Shown here: positions 1 through 8,297 of the stretch, piece by piece
Layout: every line of letters begins with the position of its first letter
Position numbering within the stretch: the first letter of the stretch is position 1
Source: Thermococcus radiotolerans
GTDB taxonomy: Archaea; Methanobacteriota_B; Thermococci; Thermococcales; Thermococcaceae
Direction of reading: 5' to 3'
Length of the DNA: 64,000 bases
NCBI RefSeq assembly: GCF_002214565.1
Contig: NZ_CP015106.1
Location: forward strand, 1,550,001-1,614,000
Translations under genes and position numbers: made by a program
The notes under the pieces: model-generated
Told to the model about the DNA's origin: nothing
Databases searched by the model: none
Seen by the model: the letters and a program-made list of their open reading frames with translations, nothing else

Positions 1-1
1 G

Positions 2-955
2 GGAATATACAGCGATGAGGGTTTTGATTTGGTTAAGAAGGAGTTCACATTCGCCATGGGGCTGTACAGCAACCTGACGGGAGTTCTTCCCCTTGAGAGA
101 TTCGATGCCGTCTTTTTCCCCGGTTTGCAGAGGATGATGTACAAACGCTTCAGGAGAAAGCCTCTGGGGATGGACGTGGGGCACGTTATACTCGTGGAAT
201 GCCTCGTTGACATGAAAGACTCCGCGGTAAACTATGCCTCTCTAATTTTCCACGAACTCGCCCACGAGTGGGCCGGCTATTACGCGTCCTTCGGCCACTT
301 CAACGAACCGCTGGCAACTTTTATGCAGATGGAGGCGTACGGAAGGTGGAACCCCGAGGACTACGTCTCATGGCTGAACCAAAACGAGTACACGACGCTG
401 GAATACGGGGGTAGTGCGCCCTTCTACGATGTGGTGAATGACCCGAGGAAGTATCCCGGCTCATTCGTCATCCTCTACTGGAAGGGTGCCTTCGTGATCC
501 GCTCCCTCAAGTTCATCCTGGGCGATGAAAAGTTCTCGGAAGGCCTTAGACAGCTCTTTGAGGAATGCCACGCCGCCCAGTGTAACGTCACATCGTTTGA
601 AGAGATATTCGAGAACGTTTCTGGCGAAGATCTCGGCTGGTTCTTCGATGAGTGGTTCAACTCCACGCTCTTCCCGGACTACAACATCACAAACCTGAGC
701 CTCTCACAGGCAGGGGACGGTTACAACCTGACCTTCACCATAGTTGACGCCAGCAACTTCGCGATGCCGGTTCCGATTAGGATTGTCATGGAGAACGGGG
801 ACTCTCTCGATACCCGGGTGTGGGTTAACAGGACCGCGGAGGTTTCACTCCGCCTCGAAGACCGGCCGGTCAAGATAATAATCGACCCCGAGGAGTTCAT
901 TGCGAACATAAATCGGAAGTTCGAGGTGAATGGAATAGCCGTGGAGGTTAACTGA
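2..955 (+). CDS. M1-like zinc metallopeptidase, C-terminal part (5' end outside window)
   Basis: The reading frame is open from base 2 and its first residues (GIYSDEGFDLVKKE) align with the middle of the next gene's product, so the TTG at 29 is not a real start and the gene begins before the window. It carries a gluzincin zinc motif HELAHEW (first His codon at 251) followed 14 residues later by the third ligand in NEP, then the FFDEWF segment typical of M1 aminopeptidase catalytic domains. A C-terminal beta-rich stretch ends in VEVN. The product is probably a surface-exposed peptidase like its tandem copy at 965, from which it is separated by 9 bases. Substrate unknown. Family assignment is from motifs; the spacing between zinc ligands is shorter than in classical M1 enzymes. 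Confidence 0.8.
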   Translation, partial: GIYSDEGFDLVKKEFTFAMGLYSNLTGVLPLERFDAVFFPGLQRMMYKRFRRKPLGMDVGHVILVECLVDMKDSAVNYASLIFHELAHEWAGYYASFGHFNEPLATFMQMEAYGRWNPEDYVSWLNQNEYTTLEYGGSAPFYDVVNDPRKYPGSFVILYWKGAFVIRSLKFILGDEKFSEGLRQLFEECHAAQCNVTSFEEIFENVSGEDLGWFFDEWFNSTLFPDYNITNLSLSQAGDGYNLTFTIVDASNFAMPVPIRIVMENGDSLDTRVWVNRTAEVSLRLEDRPVKIIIDPEEFIANINRKFEVNGIAVEVN

Positions 956-964
956 GGTGATGGC

Positions 965-2737
965 ATGAAGCGTCTCTTTGTTTTTCTCCTTGTTTTTATG
1001 GTTCTTGCGAGCGGCTGTCTCGACGGGAATACTTCAACGGGCACGCCTTCAAGCACTCCACCTGAAGTTGAAACCACTTCAACGACTTCTGTGAGGCAGG
1101 TTCCTCCTGTGGAATTCCTCTACCCGGAGAAGCCCGAGATCGTTAACCTGACGCTGGAAGATGCAACTGAGTTTTTCCAGGAAAGGTATTCGCGCGTTTC
1201 CTACTCCCAGTTCGGCAACATAACTGTCAACTACTCGGGTGGTGTCTTCACTGGAGTTTACCGCTTTGTGCTCACGAACTTCACGGACAGGACGCTCTAC
1301 TTGGCCGTGCTTAAGACTGCAGATGAGCCGATAAAACTGAACATAACCATCGAGGGTGTTCCCCTAAACCTTTCCCGCGTTGACAGGTATATCCTGTTTG
1401 ATGAAGGGGTTGGGATAGAGTTCTACGCTGTTAACGTCTCCACGAACTTGACGACCCTCAGAGGGGTTGCGCGCTACGAGCTCCGCCATCTGGGAAACGA
1501 GGTGTACATATCCCAAATGGCAAGTCGGGGTATTGACTTTGGAACCGACTTTTCGTGCTGGAGTTTTGCCTCAAAAAACGCGAGTATTACCGTGACTCTC
1601 AGCTTTCCCAAAGATACCGTCTTCGTACTGTTTAGGAACGGCGTTATCCACTCTGGAATGAAAGTTGTTTACACCTCCCCCCTTCGTCCATACGGGGGTT
1701 TTGTGCTGTACCTCCCGGATCTGGAGTGGAAGAGCTTTGAGTGGGACGGGGTCAACTTTACCGTGTACTTTGCTTCCCAGGATTACAGTGAGGCGGGCTT
1801 CGGTCTGGTCCAAAAGGAGCTGACCTTTGTGATGGAATTGTACAGCAACCTGACGGGGATTCTTCCGGTTCAAAAGTTCGACGTCTTTTTTGTCCCCAAT
1901 CTCAATAGAATTTTGTACAAACGCTTTAGATGGGCCTCTGTGGGGACGAATCGTGGGCAGGTCGTACTTGTGGACTGTAGAGTCAATATTGAGGACTCTG
2001 CCGTCAACTATGCCTCCCTTCTCTTTCACGAGATTGCCCACCAGTGGGCTGGACATTACGCGTGGTTCGGCTATATCAACGAGCCACTAGCAACTTTCAT
2101 GCAGATAGAAGCTTACGGAAGGTGGAACCCAGATGAATACCCCTTGTGGCTGAACAACAACGAGTACAGAACTCTCAAATATGGGAATGAAGTGCCCTTC
2201 TACGAAGTCCTGAAGGATCGTCACAGGTACTCTTACTACACTTCCTACTACACACTATACTGGAAAGGCGCCTTCGTGATACGCTCGTTGAAGTTCATGC
2301 TCGGTGACGAGAAGTTCTCGGAGGCCTTTAGAAAGCTATTTGAAGAGTGTCACACTTCCCCGTGCAACGTCACGGCTTTTGAGGGGATCTTCGAGAACGT
2401 AAGCGGGCACGAGCTAGGATGGTTCTTTGAGGAGTGGTTCAACTCGACTCTGGTTCCGAACTACACGGTTGAAAACCTGCAGGTTCTAGAAAGGAACTCC
2501 GGCTACAACCTAACCTTCACCATAGCCGATGCCAGCAACTTCACGATGCCGGTTCCGGTCAGGGTTTACCTTGAGAACGGCGATTACGTGGACGAAACCA
2601 TCTGGGTGAACGGAACGGCAACGGTCGGCGTTGAACTTCCAGAAAGGCCCGTGAAAATAATCATCGACCCGGACGAGATAATGGTCAACGTAAACCGGAA
2701 GTTTGAGGTCGAGGGGATAGGGGTGGAGGTGAATTGA
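965..2737 (+). CDS. M1-like zinc metallopeptidase, predicted lipoprotein
   Basis: The 590-residue product starts with a lipoprotein signal (hydrophobic run then LASGC, Cys18) and a Ser/Thr-rich linker, so it is probably anchored outside the membrane. A beta-rich region of about 250 residues precedes the catalytic domain with HEIAH (residues 355-359) and the probable third zinc ligand Glu373 in INEP; M1 enzymes usually have 18 residues between H and E, here there are 13. GWFFEEWFNSTLVPNY near residue 490 corresponds to the substrate-side FFxEW motif of M1. It is a tandem paralogue of the preceding gene, nearly identical over long stretches of the C-terminal half. RBS GGTGATGG lies just before the ATG. 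The 3' end overlaps the next start by 4 bases, so all three are likely cotranscribed. Substrate not predictable. Confidence 0.82.
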   Translation: MKRLFVFLLVFMVLASGCLDGNTSTGTPSSTPPEVETTSTTSVRQVPPVEFLYPEKPEIVNLTLEDATEFFQERYSRVSYSQFGNITVNYSGGVFTGVYRFVLTNFTDRTLYLAVLKTADEPIKLNITIEGVPLNLSRVDRYILFDEGVGIEFYAVNVSTNLTTLRGVARYELRHLGNEVYISQMASRGIDFGTDFSCWSFASKNASITVTLSFPKDTVFVLFRNGVIHSGMKVVYTSPLRPYGGFVLYLPDLEWKSFEWDGVNFTVYFASQDYSEAGFGLVQKELTFVMELYSNLTGILPVQKFDVFFVPNLNRILYKRFRWASVGTNRGQVVLVDCRVNIEDSAVNYASLLFHEIAHQWAGHYAWFGYINEPLATFMQIEAYGRWNPDEYPLWLNNNEYRTLKYGNEVPFYEVLKDRHRYSYYTSYYTLYWKGAFVIRSLKFMLGDEKFSEAFRKLFEECHTSPCNVTAFEGIFENVSGHELGWFFEEWFNSTLVPNYTVENLQVLERNSGYNLTFTIADASNFTMPVPVRVYLENGDYVDETIWVNGTATVGVELPERPVKIIIDPDEIMVNVNRKFEVEGIGVEVN

Positions 2738-4083
2738 AGCGGGTTCTTACGTTCCTTTTCCTCCTTCTCCTCTTTGTTCCTGCCGTCTCGGCTCACTATT
2801 ACGTCATTCTCGACGAAAACGTGAGCGGCCTGTACCCCTACGTCCGGGAAATTGCCGAGCTTCACAGCGGGACGGTGATCGTTTCGAACTTCTCCAACCT
2901 CGACTTTCTAAACTCCGACGACTACGCTCTTCTGGTAGTCAGTTACTCCAGGTTTAATGAGAGCTTTGTTTATTCCCTCTATGACCGCCTGGATTTTGAT
3001 GGCGACGGCATTTACAACCCTGTAGTCGGTTTCCTGCCGGTTAGAGGCTCCCCCAACGTGGTCCCGCTCATGTACTCGCTCCGGGAGTTCAGACCGGATG
3101 GGGCGGTCTTTCTAAGGGCTGGAAAAGTTGATTACGATGAATACCTGAGGCTTTCGGAAAACGCATCCCTCATTTGGGTCGAAGGGCACGGTAGCCCCTT
3201 TGGGGTGAACATGGGATCGTGGGGTCTCTGCCCTTCACATCTTGGCAAACCGTCCGGAAAAGTCTTTGTTCTGGAATCCTGCGACGTTGGGAAGGTCTGG
3301 AAGACGGATGATTCCCTCGTGCTCGCCCTCCTCAGGAAGGGCTCCCCCGCCGTGGTGGCATCAATAGACATGGGGGGCGTCTCCTATCTTCCGGAGAGAT
3401 TTTGGGCCTCAGGATATCCCATTGGAAAGCTCGTCCAGATAAGCAACGCCTACTTCATGAAACTCGGGGTTAAGCCGAAGGCCGTTCTCTTTGGCGATCC
3501 AGCACTCGTCCCCGTGAACTCGAGCGAGTATCCCCTCGTGAAAAGCCCTGCAACGGGGTTCTACTCCAAAATATTTCCCCGAATAAACGGCTACATCTAC
3601 ACACCCGGTGAACCTGGCCTGAAGGCGGTTTTCAGAGCCTATAATAACCTTTTCTCGGTAATTGATTTGTGGAGAGGCATATTCACGATGAGGAGTGTTG
3701 GGTTCATAGTCCTCGTGATAGCCTTCGCCGTGATTTTTGGCCGCATTCATCCGGGGAAGAAAACGCTGCTCAGGGCGTTGGTCTCGGCAATGGCCTCTTT
3801 TCTCCTCCTGGGTGCGGTCATGTACTACCCTCCTCTCAAGGTTTCCCTCCAGATAATATTCTTCTGGACTGCCGTTGCCATCTTCATGGAAAGAAAAGTC
3901 CTCTGGGGGCTTCTGACCCTTCTTCTGTCCCCGACGATAATAGCCTTTGTTGCCGTGCTCCTGGGGACGACAACGCCTTCTTACGGGTGCTTTTTGGTAT
4001 TTGTGTCATTTCTAACCTCACTCGTTGTCCTGGTGCTTCTTTTTGTCTTCGGTAGGCTCTTCCATAGAGTTGTTAATCTCTAA
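2734..4083 (+). CDS. Membrane-anchored gingipain/caspase-fold-like putative cysteine peptidase
   Basis: Starts at TTG 2734, overlapping the previous stop. The 449-residue product has a signal peptide (about 1-20), an extracellular domain, and four hydrophobic segments between about 322 and 440. The extracellular part shows the clan CD layout: beta strand then GHGS with His152, beta strand then LESCD with Cys183, and a later FGDPAL (residues 253-258) like the GDP motif that closes gingipain-type C25 domains. I infer a C25-like peptidase or a relative that may have lost activity. Only motifs support this; overall similarity was not computed. It sits in an operon with two M1-like peptidases, suggesting joint action on extracellular protein. 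Its 3' end overlaps the convergent gene by 11 bases. Confidence 0.55.
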   Translation: MKRVLTFLFLLLLFVPAVSAHYYVILDENVSGLYPYVREIAELHSGTVIVSNFSNLDFLNSDDYALLVVSYSRFNESFVYSLYDRLDFDGDGIYNPVVGFLPVRGSPNVVPLMYSLREFRPDGAVFLRAGKVDYDEYLRLSENASLIWVEGHGSPFGVNMGSWGLCPSHLGKPSGKVFVLESCDVGKVWKTDDSLVLALLRKGSPAVVASIDMGGVSYLPERFWASGYPIGKLVQISNAYFMKLGVKPKAVLFGDPALVPVNSSEYPLVKSPATGFYSKIFPRINGYIYTPGEPGLKAVFRAYNNLFSVIDLWRGIFTMRSVGFIVLVIAFAVIFGRIHPGKKTLLRALVSAMASFLLLGAVMYYPPLKVSLQIIFFWTAVAIFMERKVLWGLLTLLLSPTIIAFVAVLLGTTTPSYGCFLVFVSFLTSLVVLVLLFVFGRLFHRVVNL

Positions 4084-5038
4084 ACCCCCACTCCTCCTCG
4101 AACTCCTTTTCTTCCTCGATTTCCTCTCCCTTCAACTCGACCCTGAAGGTATCCTCAGCCCGCACGTCCGGCCTCAGTCTTATGTCCAGAATGCCACGGA
4201 TTATGAACTCGCCGTGGCCGAGGATGACGGTTCCTCCACCGAGGCCATTACCCACCATCTTCGGCGTTATCGTGCCGTAGGAGCCGACCATGATGACTTT
4301 CTCCTCGGGGAGCATCCTCTCACGGAACTCGAAGCTCCGGCCCTTCCCCACGATCTTCTCGTACTCGAATCCTTCGGCGCTTATGGCGACCTTAACGGCC
4401 CTCGCCTTTGTGAGCGTTGAGTAGACCGTCCCCGCTATGAACTTCCCGTCCCCGCGGTAGTTTACCTGCGCCGAGTCGCTCTCGGTCGCCACTGTTACCG
4501 TGCCGGTGCCCCTGACCTTGCCCTCATCGGTGAAGAAGAGCACCACGATGTTTTTGTAGAGCTCATCGGTTATCCTCACGGCGGGAGCCTTTACGAAACC
4601 CGTTCCGTCTGAAGAAACGGCCACTTTGAACGGTGAGTCCATGAAGGGAACCCGCGAGGCCCTTTTCTTCTCCCCCGGGATGAACTTTCTCTCCACGTGG
4701 TAGCTCCGGTTCTTTCCGCTCCCGACCCAGTATCCCCTCATCTCAAGCGTTCCCGTCTCGAATTCAATCTCCTCCGGAAACGTTACCCCCGAGTTGGAGA
4801 ATCCCACCAGGCTCGCGAAGTTCTCGGCGCGCCGGTATTCCCTACGCCTCCTGAGCAGGGAGTAGGCACCGAGGGACATCATCAGCAGGAAGAAGACGAA
4901 GAAGCCCAGTATGAACAGCCTCCCCTCTGGAACGTTGATGAGCATGTATATCAGCGGCAGCGTGAAGAGCACTATGAAAATCACAAGGAAAACGAAGACG
5001 AGAGTGCTTCCCCTCTCCTTGAGGACGACGAGCTTCAT
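4073..5038 (-). CDS. Two-TM membrane protein of unknown function
   Basis: I place the start at ATG 5038 (321 residues, MKLVVLKERGS) because GGTGA lies 6 bases before it; a longer frame from TTG 5065 has no such site. Two close hydrophobic segments (about residues 10-30 and 38-58) are followed by a basic stretch and a beta-rich soluble domain of about 250 residues ending in a Glu-rich tail. The topology suggests two membrane helices with a large cytosolic domain. I do not recognise the family. It is transcribed divergently from the hydrolase at 5133 and overlaps the convergent caspase-like gene end. Confidence 0.7.
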   Translation of the reverse strand: MKLVVLKERGSTLVFVFLVIFIVLFTLPLIYMLINVPEGRLFILGFFVFFLLMMSLGAYSLLRRRREYRRAENFASLVGFSNSGVTFPEEIEFETGTLEMRGYWVGSGKNRSYHVERKFIPGEKKRASRVPFMDSPFKVAVSSDGTGFVKAPAVRITDELYKNIVVLFFTDEGKVRGTGTVTVATESDSAQVNYRGDGKFIAGTVYSTLTKARAVKVAISAEGFEYEKIVGKGRSFEFRERMLPEEKVIMVGSYGTITPKMVGNGLGGGTVILGHGEFIIRGILDIRLRPDVRAEDTFRVELKGEEIEEEKEFEEEWGFRD

Positions 5039-5090
5039 GGGTTTCACCGTTGAGGGTTTAGACAAAGTGGTTTATTACCCTTCCCGCGAG

Positions 5091-5103
5091 CGGTTTATAA
5101 CCG
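5091..5103. promoter_or_regulatory. Inverted repeat over TATA-like box in a divergent promoter
   Basis: CGGTT-TAT-AACCG is a perfect 5-bp inverted repeat spanning a TTTATAA box, 30-42 bases before the ATG at 5133. The position suits the core promoter of the hydrolase gene. The dyad could be a regulator site or chance. Confidence 0.4.
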
Positions 5104-5132
5104 AATCCCCGAACTATTCTTGGGTGCTCAAG

Positions 5133-5810
5133 ATGATTCGCCTTCCATTCCGTGATGGCTTTTACGAGCTGAGGCCGAGCAAGATAATCTGCCTCGGCAG
5201 GAACTACGCTGAGCACGCAAAGGAACTCGGCCATGAGGTTCCGAAAGAGCCGGTGATTTTTCTCAAACCGCCGAGCTCCCTGATAAGCCCAAAAGAGGCC
5301 ATAATCCTGCCGAGGAAGAGCAAGGAGGTCCACCACGAGGTTGAGCTGGCGGTGATAATAGGCAAACGCGGGAGGAGAATTCCAAGGGAGAGGGCAATGG
5401 ATTACGTCCTCGGCTACACGATTCTGCTGGACATAACGGCTAGAGACCTGCAGTGGGAGGCCAAGCGAAAGGGCCTCCCCTGGACTGTCTCGAAGGGCTT
5501 CGACACCTTCGCCCCGGTTGGCCCGAGGGTGGTTGACAAACGTGAGCTGGACGTGAGCGACCTAGAGCTGGGCTTGAGGGTCAACGGCGAAATAAGGCAG
5601 CTCGCGAGGACGAGCGAGATGATATTCAAAATCCCGGAGATAATCGAGTACGTTTCGGGCATAATGACCCTCGAACCCGGCGATATAATAGCGACGGGAA
5701 CCCCGGCCGGAGTCGGCCCTCTGAGGCACGGGGATAGGGTTGAGGCGTGGATAGATGGCATAGGAACGCTGGAGGAGGACGTCCTGGCCGAGGACTCGAT
5801 ACTGTGCTGA
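5133..5810 (+). CDS. Fumarylacetoacetate hydrolase (FAH) family protein
   Basis: A 225-residue single-domain FAH protein. The start at ATG 5133 gives MIRLPFRDGFYELRPSKI and has GGGTG before it. Family hallmarks are visible: CLGRNYAEHAKE near residue 22, the metal-binding HHEVELAVIIGK region (acidic ligands near 60-65), DITARDLQ, KGFDTFAPVGP and the C-terminal TGTPAGVGPL. Members hydrolyse C-C bonds in acylpyruvates or related 2-oxo acids, decarboxylate oxaloacetate, or isomerise ring-cleavage products, using Mg. The exact substrate cannot be told from sequence and the neighbours give no pathway. Likely cytosolic and transcribed alone. Confidence 0.88.
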   Translation: MIRLPFRDGFYELRPSKIICLGRNYAEHAKELGHEVPKEPVIFLKPPSSLISPKEAIILPRKSKEVHHEVELAVIIGKRGRRIPRERAMDYVLGYTILLDITARDLQWEAKRKGLPWTVSKGFDTFAPVGPRVVDKRELDVSDLELGLRVNGEIRQLARTSEMIFKIPEIIEYVSGIMTLEPGDIIATGTPAGVGPLRHGDRVEAWIDGIGTLEEDVLAEDSILC

Positions 5811-5855
5811 GAAACTTTTTTAAGTTTTCCTTATTTGACTATCTTCGGTGGTTCC

Positions 5856-6194
5856 ATGAAGGGGACGCGTTGGGCGGTTGTCTTCCTGCTGATTCTCTCC
5901 GTTGTAGCCGCCGGTTGCCTGGACAACAACTTCGTTTACGTCAAGGGGAAGAGCGTTCCTGCAGGTGAGGCCAGGGAGTGGCCCTTCAAGGGTCCGGCCA
6001 ATCTGACCGTAAAGTTGACCTCAAACCTTCCGGTGGAGGTGAAGGTGGTCTCGGCCGATGGGGAGGTTTTGGAGGATTTTGGAACCGTCAGGGAAGTAAA
6101 CGAGGTCGTTGGGCTTCCAGATGGCAAGTGGAAGGTCGTGGTGAGGAACCCTGGCAACGAGACCGTGGTCATTGACGTGACGCTGAAGACATGA
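5856..6194 (+). CDS. Small predicted lipoprotein
   Basis: The 112-residue product from ATG 5856 (GGTGG in front) has a short signal ending in VVAAGC, a lipobox, then one small beta-rich domain of about 90 residues. No catalytic motif is seen and no named family is recognised. A T/A-rich TATA-like stretch lies near 5815-5835, so it is probably a single-gene transcript. A role in the cell envelope is inferred only from the lipobox. Confidence 0.75.
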   Translation: MKGTRWAVVFLLILSVVAAGCLDNNFVYVKGKSVPAGEAREWPFKGPANLTVKLTSNLPVEVKVVSADGEVLEDFGTVREVNEVVGLPDGKWKVVVRNPGNETVVIDVTLKT

Positions 6195-6535
6195 GCCTTC
6201 GTTTTTCTCGTTGCTTCTCCTAAATCGCTTCAGTCTTTTCAAGTTTCAACTAACCATCGTTCGGTGGATTAAACGGCCCAGTAAACACCCTTCGAGCCTC
6301 TAATGTCGTAATGTGCGTCAGTGCCCATTTGTTCATCTTCTTGATGAATTTTTATTCATGCTGAGACTAAAAACGGCATAAAGGCCTGTTTTAACTCGTT
6401 TCTGGTTTTAAATCCACGTTCTTGATATTTACAGGGCTGAAAAACTTTATATTTCAGAACGGGCCAATTTCCCAGGAATGCACATTCCCGAAGAACATGG
6501 ACATGAATGCTCATAACTGTACAGGAGGTTAGGAG
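6195..6535. other. Intergenic region of 341 bases before the OPT transporter
   Basis: No convincing protein gene. It holds a T-rich stretch after the lipoprotein gene (possible termination), a perfect hairpin ATGAAT-TTTT-ATTCAT at 6344-6359, and the promoter and leader of the transporter at its right end. A long open frame that crosses this region on the minus strand is a shadow of the transporter gene. Confidence 0.6.
6445..6454 (+). promoter_or_regulatory. TATA-like box of the OPT transporter operon
   Basis: CTTTATATTT preceded by an A-rich stretch. Transcription would begin about 25 bases further on, leaving a leader of about 60 bases. The strong ribosome site AGGAGGTTAGGAG lies directly before ATG 6536. 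Confidence 0.5.
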
Positions 6536-8287
6536 ATGGCGGATGCCAACTGGAAGGTTGGAGAAGCGAGCTGGAAGCGTAAGGATTCGGACGAGACCTA
6601 CCGCGAAGTGACGCCCGCCGCCATAATTCTCGGCGTCATCTGGGGCGCCTTCATGGCCGCCAGCTTCACCTACGCGGGAATGATAATGGGCTTCACCTCC
6701 GGCGGCTCGGCCATAGCTGCCATCGTCGGCTGGGGAGTCCTCAGGGGAATCCTCAAGAAGGGAACCGTCGTCGAGAACAACATCGTCCAGACCATAGCCT
6801 CTGCAGTCAACATCTCCGTTTCGGGAGTCATCTTCACCATCCCGGCGCTCTACATCATGGGCCTGCACCAGGAGATAAACACCACGTACTTCTTCCTCGC
6901 CACCGCGGCCGGAGCGATACTGGGAATCACCTTCATAATTCCGCTGAGAAAGCAGATGATCGAGATCGACAGGCTTCGCTTCCCGACCGGAACTGCCGTT
7001 GCCACCGTCCTCAAGACCCCTGGAAGCGGAATCGAGAAGGCCAGGCTGCTCTTCCTCGGCATGGCTGTCAGCGCGGCCGTCTACCTCGTCCAGCAGTTCC
7101 CGGTGCTCGGCCTCCCGGAGATAATTCCCGAATACGTTGACCTCGGTGCCATACTCCACCTCCCCGAGTGGGTCAGCCTTGCCATGGCCCTCTCGCTGAT
7201 GGTCTTCGGAATGGGCCTCATCACCGGAAGGAACGGTCTCATAGTCCTCGCCGGTGGAATACTTTCCTACTACATCATCACGCCCATAGTTAAGACCCTC
7301 GGCTGGCTCCCGAGCGACGTCACCGGCGGAGCGATCAGCGGCTTCGTCTACGCCAACATGACCAGACCGCTCGGTATCGGAATGCTCCTCGGCGGCTCGA
7401 TAGCGGGCCTCATACTCTCGATGCCCGTCATCATAGTCGCCCTCAGGAGCATAGCCAACGCGAGCAAGCTCGGAACCGGCAGGAACGAGGAGCTCCCGAT
7501 AAAGTATCTCTACGCCGGAATAACCCTTGCCTTCCTCCTCCTGCTGGTCACCACCTACCAGCTGGGTAACCTTGGTATCGGCAGGAGCCTGCTCACGGCC
7601 CTCGTCGGCGTCGCCTGGATATTCGTGGCGGCCCTGCTCGTCGCCATGTCCACCGGAATGACCGACTGGAGCCCGGTTTCCGGTCTCTCCCTCGTGTCGG
7701 TCATGATACTCCTCTACCTCACCGGCAAGCAGGTCCCGCTCACCATACTCCTCGGAGCCACCGTCGGTGTCGCCATCTCCGGCGCCGCCGACATGATGCA
7801 GGACCTCAAGACCGGCCACCTCGTCGGTGGTATTCCCTCCAGGCAGCAGAAGGTTGAGCTCCTCACCGCCTGGATAGGTCCGATAATAGCCCTCACCGTC
7901 GTCGGCCTCATCTGGAAGGCCTACGGAATCGGAAACGAGACCGTTCCTGCCCCGCAGGCCATGGCCCTCAAGTCCATGGTCGATGCGATCCTCGGTGGCA
8001 ACGTCCCGGTGGACAAGTTCATCGCGGGAGGAATCCTCGGCTTCGCCCTCTCCATGAGCGGAATACCGGGACTCGGAGTCCTCGTCGGTCTGTCGATGTA
8101 CCTGCCGATGCTCTACATTCTGCCCTACGGACTCGGCTGTATCGTCCACGAGATAGCCAAGAGGAAGAAGGGCAACGAGTTCATAACCGAGAAGGTGCTC
8201 CCGATCGCGGCCGGACTGATGGTCGGAGAGGCGGCTATGACGCTCCTCTTCGCGGTCCTGACCGTCATGGGAGTGCTCCACCCGTGA
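6536..8287 (+). CDS. OPT family oligopeptide transporter
   Basis: A 583-residue polytopic membrane protein with roughly fourteen hydrophobic segments. The N-terminal region (REVTPAAIILGVIWGAFMAA, then MGFTSGGSAIAAIVGWGVLR) and the loop RFPTGTAVATVLKTPG match the archaeal and bacterial OPT family, which imports peptides or metal chelates by proton symport. The ligand cannot be predicted. It has an unusually good Shine-Dalgarno and strongly biased codons, consistent with high expression, as expected in a peptide-fermenting archaeon. The next gene starts 10 bases after its stop and is likely cotranscribed. Confidence 0.9.
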   Translation: MADANWKVGEASWKRKDSDETYREVTPAAIILGVIWGAFMAASFTYAGMIMGFTSGGSAIAAIVGWGVLRGILKKGTVVENNIVQTIASAVNISVSGVIFTIPALYIMGLHQEINTTYFFLATAAGAILGITFIIPLRKQMIEIDRLRFPTGTAVATVLKTPGSGIEKARLLFLGMAVSAAVYLVQQFPVLGLPEIIPEYVDLGAILHLPEWVSLAMALSLMVFGMGLITGRNGLIVLAGGILSYYIITPIVKTLGWLPSDVTGGAISGFVYANMTRPLGIGMLLGGSIAGLILSMPVIIVALRSIANASKLGTGRNEELPIKYLYAGITLAFLLLLVTTYQLGNLGIGRSLLTALVGVAWIFVAALLVAMSTGMTDWSPVSGLSLVSVMILLYLTGKQVPLTILLGATVGVAISGAADMMQDLKTGHLVGGIPSRQQKVELLTAWIGPIIALTVVGLIWKAYGIGNETVPAPQAMALKSMVDAILGGNVPVDKFIAGGILGFALSMSGIPGLGVLVGLSMYLPMLYILPYGLGCIVHEIAKRKKGNEFITEKVLPIAAGLMVGEAAMTLLFAVLTVMGVLHP

Positions 8288-8297
8288 GGTGATGGAG

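Noticed and set aside
29-955. TTG at 29 as the true start of the first peptidase
   Set aside because: The frame is open to the window edge and upstream residues align with the paralogue, so the start lies outside.
6300-6345. Possible C/D box RNA on the minus strand (AAGATGA, 11 bases, CTGA)
   Set aside because: Only one half is present, box C is poor and there is no box D' in the right place.
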